Below are positions 1 to 11,091 of a DNA stretch of 64,000 nucleotides, piece after piece. Source of the DNA: Adineta steineri (lineage: Eukaryota; Rotifera; Eurotatoria; Adinetida; Adinetidae). Each line of letters opens with the position of its first letter. Position 1 is the stretch's first letter. The stretch is from NCBI GenBank assembly GCA_905250115.1, contig CAJNOI010000122.1, forward strand, positions 169,390 through 233,389. The letters run 5' to 3'. The notes below the pieces were generated by a model. The model saw nothing but the letters and a program-made list of their open reading frames with translations. It was not told the DNA's origin and made no database searches. The translations under genes and the position numbers were made by a program.

Positions 1-3000
1 AGTGGTTGATCATTTAATGTATTATTAGGTCGAATTTCATAACGTAATAAATCATCTAATGTTAATCCAATACCTTTAGCATAAAACTGACATCGATTAC
101 CAAAGAAACAATCAGAACATATACATAGAATATTAAGAAAACATATACGTTGATCTTGTAAACATGTTCCACCATTCTCACAATAAACATCATCCTCACA
201 GGCAAAAGTCTGTTGATGTTCTAATTGAAAACAGTTACTATGACGTTCTTCCGTACACAAACACATGTAGAATTCATCGACAAAACATTGTAGATTAACA
301 TTATCTTGGCATAGAATATGATAGCTTTTCAATCGTTGAATTCGTGGCAATGAGAGTAATTGAGCAGTTAAAAGTTCATGAATTGGAACACATCGTTGAG
401 CGGGACTGATGGAGGTTACTATGTTGGATGATACAAGTTTTCGTAGTACCACCAAATAATAACGATTATCAATCTTGACAATAACCATTTGGAACAGAGC
501 TTCAGAGTACAAGGTGACACTAGTCTGAAACATAGTCATTTTCCGGAGTATAACAAATCTTGGTGGTAATCGTTCGAAACGGATCCTGGTATAAATATAG
601 GCGAGTAAATATAACGGAGTTTCAATATTTTCAAGGGAAATATCTATTCTATATTTGACATGTTCGCATCTCGGCCCAAAAAATTGTTCAGAACAAAAGC
701 ACCTATAGCTTACATCAACCATTCTCTCATCGATCATCATACAACGACCATTATTTTTGCAGATCCCTGTTGGACATATTAGTTGAAGACGACAAGAGGA
801 ACCGAATTTTCCTTGAGGACAGACACAGATTGATCGGTTTCGAATCGAACCGATACAAATCGAATTTGATGCACACATACTACAATCGATTGGAATGCGA
901 CATTGTGCACCGGACCAACCTGAATAACGTTGACAGAAGAATCGTTCTTCATTATGATACTTCTTACAAGTACCTTTATAACATTGAAGAGTACAGTGTT
1001 TAGAATTGAATGTTCGAGAAATCGGAAGAGTTAAAAAAGCACTTATCCGATTGACTGGTAAAAATACGAATGGAATCGTTAAATGCCAACTTATTAGATA
1101 TGCCAGTGAATCTTTATTAAATGCATCGATATGGATACTGTAGTTTTTTGAATTATTCTTTCCACGCTTCGAATATAACAGATAGAAATTCACATATTTA
1201 TCACAATGTTCTAGTGGTTCATAAATGAATTGATGATACGAATGAATTTCTTGTCGATCATTGTCATCCTCTATCAACATAACAACAATAGCATAAATAA
1301 TTGGCTGTCTAACAGTTGCCAATGTTAAGGTAAGACTGACACGTTGATTTTGATATTGACATCGATCACCATAATAATATGGTGGACAAAAACATAAACT
1401 ACTATAATTATTGACTCCAAGTCGATGGTAAACGTATAAACCAGAATTACAGATTCCAGGCTGTGAAAAACTCTTGACTAATGGCGCTTTTATCATTTTA
1501 TCATTAGTCGGATTCTCAGTAGGATTATTCGGAATCGTATATATTGGCGGATAGATTAATGCAGTGTTTAATGAAAAAGATATATCACGTGTATTAATGA
1601 CCTGACATGAAATGTACTGCATATCGATAAGATTGTCAAAATCAGAGTCATTACATAATTGTGGATTATTATCACAAAATAGTTCGTTATCATACATTGG
1701 ACAATCTTCGTTGTCATTGCAAAGATTTTCCTGTTCTCTACATTTTGTGTCATTCCAACAACGAAATCTGTATGTTTGAAAAGTAATATTGTTCACTTGG
1801 AGATTTTGAAATTTATCGAATGATGCTCCAAAACAATTGACGATTCCATTAGCGACTTGATCGGCTGGTAAACACATGCATGTATAATTTTGTGGCGAAA
1901 TACAGAACAGAAAATGCTCTGAACTAATTTCATTTTTACAATTTCCTTCATCTTCACCATTAAGACAATTTTGAAAACCATCACATCGTGTGTAGATATT
2001 ATTGCACTGCCAATGTTCACAATCAGTTTCATCAGAATAATTTCGTCCATCAATCAGCATCGTGGGTAAATCCATGATTCGATCACATATTTTATAAAAA
2101 GAGATATCATCATGATTTATCTGTATTGGAAAAGTACAGATACTTTTTGGGAAAAAGCGTGATCGACACTGTTTCTCGTTTGGACATTGAAATCGAGAGG
2201 TTTGATTTAATGAACAACTTAATTCAGATAATGCTTGCTCGTCATCTTTCAAGAAGCAATCTGATATACCGTCAAGAATTCGATGTTTAGAAATATATTT
2301 CGACGAATTCTTACAACGATATAATGATGAATGATGAGAATCGATGATACGATAATGTCGAGTAATACAACCATCAAAATATGGTTTAATTGAATCGATA
2401 ATTGATTTCCAAGTAGTCAATTCAGCGTTCATCATAAGACCCATTTGATCACTAGAGCGACAAGCCAAACTTTCATGGCGAAATGTGGGTGTGAGAAAAT
2501 CGCATAATTGTTCATCATAACAAATATAATCAGCTTTAAGAGATAGTGTAACATTAATATTGTTAATCTCTTTTGGATGATATAAGAATCTTACATAATC
2601 ATAAAGTACAGGAATAACTGGAAATTGAAGAGGAAACTTACAACTTTTTAATTGTTCGATAATCTCAGAAGATTGAATGAATTCATCACATGATATATTC
2701 GCAATTTTATCAATAATTTTCGTAAGACAAACCATGCTTATCCAACATTCGTATAATAAATTTCCTTGAACACTAACCGATTGAGCCAAAGCAAGATGGC
2801 GATTATTTTGGCATCGACCATAATCTTCTACACATTGCCCATCACTACACGAAAATTTGTCTTCATTAGGTCGACACATAAATTCTTGACATTCAAACAG
2901 ATTGAAATTGAAATAAAATCTTGCACAGGTAAAGTTAGCAAAATAATCTGATCTATCAAGACATTGTGCTTCATGAGAACCCATTTGCAAAAACATTTTT

Positions 3001-3608
3001 GGAATACACAATCCATTATGACATCGATATTCATTTTCATCGCATTCATTAATTTCTAAATTAAAACATTGAATTTCATCAACACCACCATTAAGACAAT
3101 CAATTCGACCATCGCATATCTCACGCCAATGAAGACACATCGATGATCCACCACGATCACATTCTAAAAGAATATAACACGTTCCATTAAATATATTATC
3201 AACGAAAGCTGTTTCAAAAGGATTCTGCACTAATTTTTCTTCATTAAATTTGAATGAATATTGACATCGTGATCCAAACCATGGCTGTGTGCAATTAAAG
3301 AATTTTTCATTTGATAGATTGGATTGAATTGGTTGACTAAGATAATACTCATATTTTTCAGCAAGATCAATTGATGATGACCACATGAAAATTTCATGTG
3401 ATGTTATATTCAGACGGTATAATTCATCGAAACTCAAATAATCATCAGATATATTAAAGAATTCAACCATTATCGGATTCGTATCATTTTTGGGACGAAT
3501 ACAATATTTGACTATTTCAGAAAATTCTGGCTCAGTTGAAAAATAATGCAAACAATCAAATCCAAATTGATCGGTATCATAAAAAATTGATTGTGAGCCA
3601 TTAAATGT
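1..3608 (-). CDS. LDLa/EGF-domain giant receptor-like protein, partial (3' end beyond window)
   Basis: One uninterrupted minus-strand frame of about 1,200 codons runs off the left edge. It begins just after an in-frame TGA (3611-3609). An LDL-receptor class A-like module (CDENEYRCHNGLCIP) lies near residue 190, with a second Cys-rich block near residue 500. EGF modules follow near residues 710, 870-990 and 1130-1180, the last ending CICSDCFFGNRCQ. Bdelloids encode many extracellular LDLa/EGF proteins that end in a seven-helix domain; a membrane domain beyond the edge is inference. No signal peptide or clear start is visible: the first in-frame Met is near 3472, inside what already reads as domain sequence. 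The 5' end may lie on an unrecognised exon or the copy may be 5'-truncated. Coding status is firm; function is cell-surface binding by family only. Confidence 0.82.
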
Positions 3609-4248
3609 TCATAGAAAAAACATTATATATAAAAACTTTGACATTATTCAAATCTGCGCTTATATGATAATGATAATGATAATGATAACATAGTTAAATG
3701 AGAGATTTAACATAGAGCTCTCCTAACAAATATTGACAATTTGTCTGGCTGCACTGATAGCGTTTAGTATTAGGAGTATGATTTTTTCTTTTTTTTCTCG
3801 ATGTGACGTGCTTTGTCGCAATTAAATAAAAAAGTCATCTGATACTCATTTTTATTCTATTATGTCGGCATTATATATTGATATTACTAAAATAAATAAT
3901 AAAATCACATATTTGAATAAATTCAGCTCAACTACGTGTAACTACGTAATTGACTTCATGCTGCTATAACATTCTATTTTATTCAATGTTATAAAGACTT
4001 GACACTGGACTTTGAAAAAATTTATCAAAATTTCTATATGAATTGTTTTTTATATCTATATTCAATGATACGCTCGTTTTGTTCGTTTTATACAATATAA
4101 CTATTAAAAACATGTGTAAATCGTATAGGCATGATTAAATAGCTTTTTTTATTTGAAAGAAAATGAATACCATGTACCAAATATTCAGATTAATAAATAG
4201 GATGAAAGAACTCGACAACAAATGTTAATGACGGCAAGATTGTAGACA
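3609..4248. other. Intergenic, AT-rich, short GATAAT microsatellite
   Basis: No coding signal. Around 3663-3690 the hexamer GATAAT is repeated about four times. Nothing else recognised. Confidence 0.6.
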
Positions 4249-4602
4249 TTATTTTTTGCACTGTGGAACTGAGGCCCAACAGTGATCACCGAGTACATAG
4301 CCATACTTTCCCTTAGATGTTTCAATATGATACCATTCTTTTGTTTTATGTGGAAGTCTTTCGATTTTAAAGCAGTCACATGGATAGTTTTGATAAGCCT
4401 CTACATACATAAATGGTGGACAATCCAGTGATGCACACGTGTGAGCAGCAGTTACTTGACGACACATAGCTTCACCACCCTAATCGTGTGAAAAGTAAAA
4501 TATTTCAGATGTTAAGATATTCGATTAAGACAAAAACTTTACCTCGCATAGTGTCGAACCAAGAATTAACAACATCAAAGATACGATAATAAATCGATCC
4601 AT
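4249..4602 (-). CDS. Small secreted cysteine-rich protein (two exons)
   Basis: Exon 1 (4543-4602) encodes a 20-residue hydrophobic signal peptide starting MDRFIIVSLM. The intron 4480-4542 has GT and AG ends and joins in phase 0 to exon 2 (4249-4479). The product is 96 aa with eight cysteines after the signal. A GKYGYVLGDHC stretch recalls bacterial-SH3-like (SH3b) strands, but the similarity is too short to assign. Probably extracellular. No neighbour suggests a role. The splice sites and preserved frame support a real gene; function unknown. Confidence 0.7.
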
Positions 4603-5564
4603 TTATAATTTGACTTGTCTGTAGTGTAATAATATAAGTTTATTCGTTTCGAAATAAGTAATTTTATTAACTACGAGCGTCCTTTTACACAATAGTGAAA
4701 ACATAACCTTTATATTTTAACGCGACTGTATTAATATGTTGGAAAGTACCTTATGGAAAACTTTCTCACGGATTTTGTTTTTTTAATTCGCTTTCTTTGT
4801 TGTGACAATCAAGAGTGCTAACGATTAGTACTGTAAGATTTCACAGCTGCCTGTTACCCATCACTATCTGGAATATAAGCATACAATAAAAAGGCACATT
4901 TTATTGAGATTGTGCTGCGCTAGTGAATTAGGGGAGGATCGATTAAATATGCAATAATAAAAAGAAAAAGATGAAGAAAAAGAAGAAGACTGGAAGAAAG
5001 AAAAGAGAAAAGATGAAAAGAAAAAGAGAGAAATTTAGCAGTAATACGAGAGAAAGCAAAAATATATGAGTCTTCATCATTCTAAAAATTCAAGTCACTG
5101 AAGGCGTAGACATTGATGCCTTTCGCAAAACAGTTTGATTCGTTTCAGTTGAAAAAAATGATCTACGTAATCGTTTTTACTTTCATAAAAAGTATTCTAC
5201 TAGCAAATATCGTTGTAAAAGGTCGAGCGACTCAAATTAAATTCCTGAATTCAAGTTAGTCTGTTCTTGATATATCTTTTGTTATTTGTAATAGGTTCCT
5301 TGCTCTCGCAAAGGGACAGCGATGAACGAGCCTCAATCTGTTTCGAAATTTTATAAGAAGTGGTTCTTTTAGAGTATGAGGAAGCATCGGATACAGCGGA
5401 AATATCCATGCAAAATATAATAAACTATATGCGGGTGTGGGTGTGTATCTACTTTGTATTCACTCATACCCACACCCTAATTTATCTACTAATGTTTGTA
5501 TGATGATAGATTGTCTATTCATCATTGAATTCACTCTTTGAATTCCAAGTTTTGCATTTGGTTT
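4603..5564. other. Intergenic with purine tract and one telomere-like palindrome
   Basis: 4957-5045 is an almost pure A/G tract on the + strand. 5431-5480 holds a telomere-like palindrome, listed separately. No gene recognised. Confidence 0.55.
5431..5480. repeat. Telomere-like palindrome
   Basis: G-rich arm GGGTGTGGGTGTG, spacer of about 20 nt, C-rich arm ACCCACACCC. A member of the dispersed family described in the findings. Confidence 0.75.
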
Positions 5565-5979
5565 TATTCGAAATAGTCGAACCAGTGTATTTACTAATCG
5601 TTACAATCGTTTGAAAAAAGAAACCGATCGTCTGCTGATTTTATAATTGATTATAATAGCGCTATCTGAAATATTGTTTGTTATTAGTTCTCTTTATGAT
5701 CATATAACCAATAGAGTAAAAAAAGATATTCTATGGAAAGCTGTTAAACATTTAGTTGCAAAAGATTACTCGACGTTGTATATTTATATGTGTATGTCAA
5801 GTGAAATGAGAAAATATCGAATGCTATTAATTAACAAACATTTCTGTCAAAATCGTATTGGAAAAATAAATAGTTCTATTATCAAAGCTATTACTAATCA
5901 ATTGACCGAATCTACAACTGTTTACAAGCAACCCAAAAAATGTAACAGTTTAAATTTACTATTGTATTACTTAATTTAA
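5565..5979 (+). pseudogene. Possible GPCR-like C-terminal remnant
   Basis: A frame reading through IRNSRTSVF and NRLKKETDRLL meets a TAA at about 5644-5646. It then continues LIIIALSEILFVISSLYDHI and ends at 5979. The order basic loop, hydrophobic helix, second segment and basic tail resembles a third intracellular loop through TM6-TM7 of a rhodopsin-like receptor. Similar loops occur in the intact GPCRs at 20361 and 42841. An in-frame stop, another TGA just upstream and no start argue for decay. The hydrophobic string could be coincidental. Confidence 0.3.
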
Positions 5980-6418
5980 TACTGTACATTTATTGTGATG
6001 TACATCTTTCGTTTTGTGTATTATCTTTGATTGTAAATGAACTACCTGAATAGGCCAATCAATACATATTTGTACTGGCAAAATTTACGCTGGAAAAAAG
6101 TACTACGTATTACTTTTCCATTTGATATAGGCAAAAAAGTACCGACACAATCAAACATATAAAAGTAAAATATGCAATTATAATGTAAATGTCAAGATTC
6201 AAACGATTGATTCATCAGAAACAAATGAAAAAAACAACGTTCGACATTTCGTGAAAAGGTGAATGACTTATTACAGTTCTACATGAACTATGGCAGAAAA
6301 TTCTACGCAATTGACCTATACTGATTAGATTTGTATTTATATTGCAACAAAAAATAACATTTTCATATTATAACTTCGCTTTTATTTTCAAGCTGTATAG
6401 ATCTCAATCTGTAAAATA
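5980..6418. other. Intergenic, AT-rich
   Basis: No gene or repeat recognised. Confidence 0.5.
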
Positions 6419-7111
6419 ATGCGAGATTTGTTATTTACGTTGGTTATTGCAGTACTAATTGTTGCTGATTTTGCTGAAGAAGTGGATGAACAAGAAATAG
6501 AACGTATATTACACAGTGTTGAAAATAATAGTGCGATCAGTAGTGTCAAACATTTGTGGATAACGTTTTTTTATCTTCTTAGGACTACTGAATTCTGCCA
6601 TTGATGATCAATTTGAACCAACTTATGCTGAACCTATGGATGGAACAGATGAACGCTCTTCTTTTATGCAGTAAGTAATGCTCGTAGAACTTAACTTTTG
6701 CTATTTCATGTAAGATTATTTTCTGTTCGTGTGTATAAGCATAAAAGTATGTTAAGAATAGTCAGATTTGAATCTAAAGATTCAACTGATACTACCAAAG
6801 TAAGTATTTTTCTACAAATACATAGAATAGTTCTTATCTTTCATCTTATTTTTCATTCCTTATGGCAGATTACTTTACATTTTAGATACCGAGTGAAAAG
6901 AGCGCGTGGTTGTGGGTGTGGTAGAGGTGGTAGTGGTGGCAAACAGCATACAAAAATGCACATCCATCAACTCAACAAAAACATGAAAAAGGACAAACAA
7001 GAAAGGGAGGAGAAAAAGGTGACCCAAGACGTCTATATAGAAAATAATCGAGAAGGAATAACTTGTATTCTATTGAAAAATAAGAAAATCATTTTTTATA
7101 TTGATCAATAA
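6419..7111 (+). CDS. Predicted secreted basic protein with Gly/Cys patch (four exons)
   Basis: Exons 6419-6530, 6583-6670, 6766-6799 and 6869-7111 all have GT/AG borders and join in phases 1, 2 and 0 to give 158 aa. The N-terminus MRDLLFTLVIAVLIVADF is a signal peptide, followed by an acidic segment (EEVDEQEIERI). Exon 4 has a dibasic RVKRARG site, a GCGCGRGGSGG patch and a Lys/Glu-rich tail. A secreted precursor cleaved at the dibasic site is possible (inference). The Gly/Cys patch is encoded by TGTGGGTGTGG-like DNA resembling the local telomere-like repeats. Exon 3 is only 34 nt and is the least certain. Family not recognised. Confidence 0.6.
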
Positions 7112-7709
7112 AAAATAAGAGTTGATAGAAATAATACGAGTTCTACAATTCAAAATATGATAAATAACTTTGAGGGTGATGAACGTAGGTGCGGATGGGT
7201 GTAATATACGCAACGACTTATTTACAATTTATCTTCATACACATGATACCAAATGAATTTTAATAGCTCATTTCTTTATTTATATTGAAGAATTTAGTAG
7301 ATAACATAAACAAGCGTATGAAACATGTTTTATTTTAAATTTATAATTTTCATTAGATTCAACAGCTGTTAATCAATCTTAAATACTTGATAAGAAAAAT
7401 TTTGCACGTATTTTTAATTATTTAATAAGTCTTTCAATTATGAGAATGTTGATTTCATAGAACATTGCTACGAAAATCGAAGAAAAATATCAATATGTAT
7501 TAAAAAAGGAGAAGATGTAGTAGCTCGAATCAATGATGTATACTACCGAGTAAAACAGAGTACACCTATGAAAAGTATGACTCATATTTTTCACGTGTTA
7601 TACTCACTTCATTAGGGAGTCATTCATTTTCTCTAAGGTAAATGACGAAATATTTATTGCGGAAAAAAACAACTTTTTACATATATATATATTCAATTTT
7701 ACATTACAT
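7112..7709. other. Intergenic
   Basis: A weak G-rich half-arm near 7186-7204. No gene seen. Confidence 0.5.
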
Positions 7710-10700
7710 ATGATGGAAAATAAAATGAATGGTGATGAGCAACAAACTGATATTGAAGATGAAGAGACTATAATTATTATTTGTTTTGATCCAAATAATG
7801 AATTCAATGATTATATAGAAGATTTAAAACAACAAATCAATGATTCAGTTATATTTTATAGTGAACTCGAATTATGTATTAATTTTATTAAATCAATTGA
7901 AGATAAAACAATATTTCTGATTATTTCTCCTTCATCTATTTCTCAAATTAATAATTTTAATCAAATTAAAAGCATTTTTTTATTTGATGTATCACACAAT
8001 TCAAATGAATGTTTATCATTTGAGGATTCAAAAATAATTGGTATTTTTGATAAATTTGATTTATTACTTACAGCAATTACAAAGCAAATTAATTTAATTG
8101 AGACGAAAATGTGTCAATGCTGTTTTTTTGATGAAATTCAATATGAAAATAAAGATTTATCAAAACAATCGAATAGTTTCCTGTGGCATCAACTTTTTAC
8201 GGATGTTCTCTTACATTTATTATCTGATCAACAGTTTGAAAATGTAGATCAAAGTATCTTGGAACAATTCCCATGGATCAATGATTATGACTCAAATGAT
8301 GCTGTACGATTGTTTATGAAATATCCATCACTTCGAGAATTAATTAACAAAGCTCTGAAAAATGAAAATATTAAACAACTTTATATGTTACGATATTTTC
8401 TCAGTGATTTAATACAAAATCTTCAATTTGGCAAAGAAAATCGAATTGTTTATCGAAGAATGTTTATATCTCGTAGTGAATTTAATCAAATACAAGAACA
8501 TAATGGTAAACTTATTATGATGAAAGAATTTCTAATAGCAAATACTGATCGATCATCTTGCCATGCATCATCAACAAAACAAATTTCAGTGCTCTTTGAA
8601 ACTGAATTGAATAAAAATTCAATCTTTGCTGATCTTGAGTTATCTGATCAAGAAACGATTTTATTTAATTTAAAATGCAACTTTTCGAATAGATAATATT
8701 CAACAGAATGATCAATTATGGATTATTAAATTAATTTCAGTTAATGATGGACAAATAATTAAACAAAAATATATTGATGATACACGTCGTCAATTTCAAG
8801 ATTTAAGTACTTCAATTATTTTTGGTAAATTAATTTGTGATATGAGTCAATGGAATCAATCACAGGCATATTTTGAATATTTATTAAATAATCATTCACA
8901 TACGGAAGATTTAGCATGGATTGAACATGGTCTTGGTCAAACTTATCATTGGAAAGGAGAATGGAATGAATCAAGAATATATTATGATCGTTCGTATGAA
9001 CGAATGATGAAAAACGAACCAGTTCGTATTAAGGATTCTGCTGTTATACTCTCTGATATTGGTAAAATATTATATTTACAAAGACAAATAGAAGAATCCT
9101 TTAATTTTCATCAAAAAGCATTAGCAATTCACATGAAATATTATTCTCCTTATCATCCACATATTGCTATTAGTTTATACAATATTGGTTTGATCTTTCG
9201 AATAAGACAAAAAGAGGATGAAGCATTAGTCTTTTTTCAACAAGCATTATTAATTCAAGAGAAATATTATGATGCATTTCATGTAGATATTGGTACAAGT
9301 TTAACTCAGATAGCGTTATGTTTAACGAAGGAAAAAAGATATGTCGAAGCTCTTAATTGTCATCAACGAGCTTTAGCAATATATGAAAAATATTACCCGT
9401 TAGGCCATGTATCGGTTGCACTTATCCTTAATTATATGGGTTATATGTTTTATCGGCAAGACAAGTACAACGAAAGTTTTACTCCTATTCAACAGGCAAT
9501 GATAATGCAGAAAAGATTTTATCCAAATGGTCATATTGATATAGCGATGAGCTTGCTCGATATGGGAAACATAGAGTATGACAAAAAAATTACGATAAAT
9601 CATTAAAAATGTATGATCAAGGGTTGTTAATGTTTAGAAAACTTAATTTATCGAATCACATATTGGCTGTTGCTCTTTTGGAGAATATTGGCGAGACACA
9701 AATAGATGAAAAGAATGATTGTGATAAAGCTCTAGATTATTATCAACAAGCTCTTAACATACTCGAAAAATATTATCCGTCATATCTAGCCCGTATCGCT
9801 GACATCCTTAATGATATGGCTTATGCTTTTTTTAAACAACGGAAACTTGATAAAGCACTCGACTTCTATCATCGATCAATAAACCTACTCAAAGAATATT
9901 ATTCATCTAATAATGTTGAAACAATTTCCTTTTTAATAAACTATGATAATATATTAGAAAATGATGAATTCATTAAACATCACGAACAAGTACTAATATC
10001 TCGAAAGGAAAACGGTACTACACGAGGTAATACTTGCATAGGAAGCAGTTTCAATAGAATTAGTCATATATGTCTCAGACAAAATCAATTTACTGAAGCT
10101 TTTGATTTCGCTCAACAATCAATAACGTTTACAGAAAAATCTAATCCAACTGATTATATAATGATTGCTAATAATCTTAGCAATATTAGTGAAGCTTTAA
10201 TGTGTCAAAATAAATTTGATGAAGTATTTGATTTCGAACAGAAAGCATTAAATATTCTAAAAATTCATTGTCCTACCAAAATTATCAAAATTATTGAGAG
10301 TTTAAATCAAATGGGTAATCTTCAACGAAAACAAGAGAAAAATTCTCCACATATCAAAGCAGATATTCCATTTACGCTTATGATGTCTTGGTATTATTAA
10401 ATATAATCAGAGAAAATTTGATGAATTTTTGAATTATTATTATCGAGCAGCAAATATGCTAAAGAATTTTATTCGACTGGTTATAGTCAAATAATTCATA
10501 GTCTCAATTGGATTGCATTTATTTATTATAAGAAACAATCTTATGATCGTGCAATTGAATTTTATGAACAGTGCTTAAGAATTGATGAAGCGAATTCTAT
10601 TCCAGAACAGTTAACTATTGATAGATTTCTTAAAGAATTAAGTGATATAAAACGAATTCAGCTTCAGTATGAAAGTTTCCTAGCATACGAACGAAACTGT

Positions 10701-10964
10701 TTGTTAATGCGTGAAAAATTTCTACCACCCAATCATCAAGATATTGGTAAAAGTTTAAAAAATATAGGTTTATGTTATGAACATCTTAATCAACGTAAAT
10801 TGGCAATTGATTATTATAAACGAGCATTAGTCGTTTATAAACAATGTCCATTAGCTACGCATCGTCGATCGCCTATAGGATTAAAAATTGAGAAACTTTC
10901 TACAGAAATGAATCAGTTCAAAACAACGATAATAAAACAGTACAGACATCAAACACGAATTTGA
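7710..10964 (+). pseudogene. ADP-ribosyltransferase-TPR protein, multiply frameshifted
   Basis: Three parts are readable: an N-terminal alpha/beta domain (residues 1-140, starting IIIICFDPNNEF), an ART-like domain (about 150-328, with FLWHQLF, MLRYFLSDLI and IVYRRM), and a long TPR array from about 8842. The frame is broken at about 8672, 9586, 10335, 10400 and 10462, each at or beside an A- or T-run. Protein similarity continues across every break. The ART core has decayed: the arginine of VYRR remains, but the Ser-Thr-Ser motif reads IAN and the ExE motif reads QET. Paralogous ART-TPR genes at 23735 and 38456 keep these motifs. TPR units of the ALxIxxKYY type suggest kinesin-light-chain-like repeats. 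A decayed copy is the best reading; residual sequencing indels are the alternative. Confidence 0.8.
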
Positions 10965-11000
10965 TTAAATAAATTTAATAAAAGTCATGAGATTATATAT

Positions 11001-11060
11001 TGAGGATGCGAAAATGGGTGTGGGTACTGTCTATTCTTTTGAGTCCACACCCGCACCCTA
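11001..11060. repeat. Telomere-like palindrome
   Basis: G arm ATGGGTGTGGGT, spacer containing ACTGTCTATTC, C arm CCACACCCGCACCC. It lies between the convergent ART-TPR pseudogene and the LamG gene. Confidence 0.7.
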
Positions 11061-11091
11061 GTCATAGTCTTCATCGATTGGTTTATAAATT

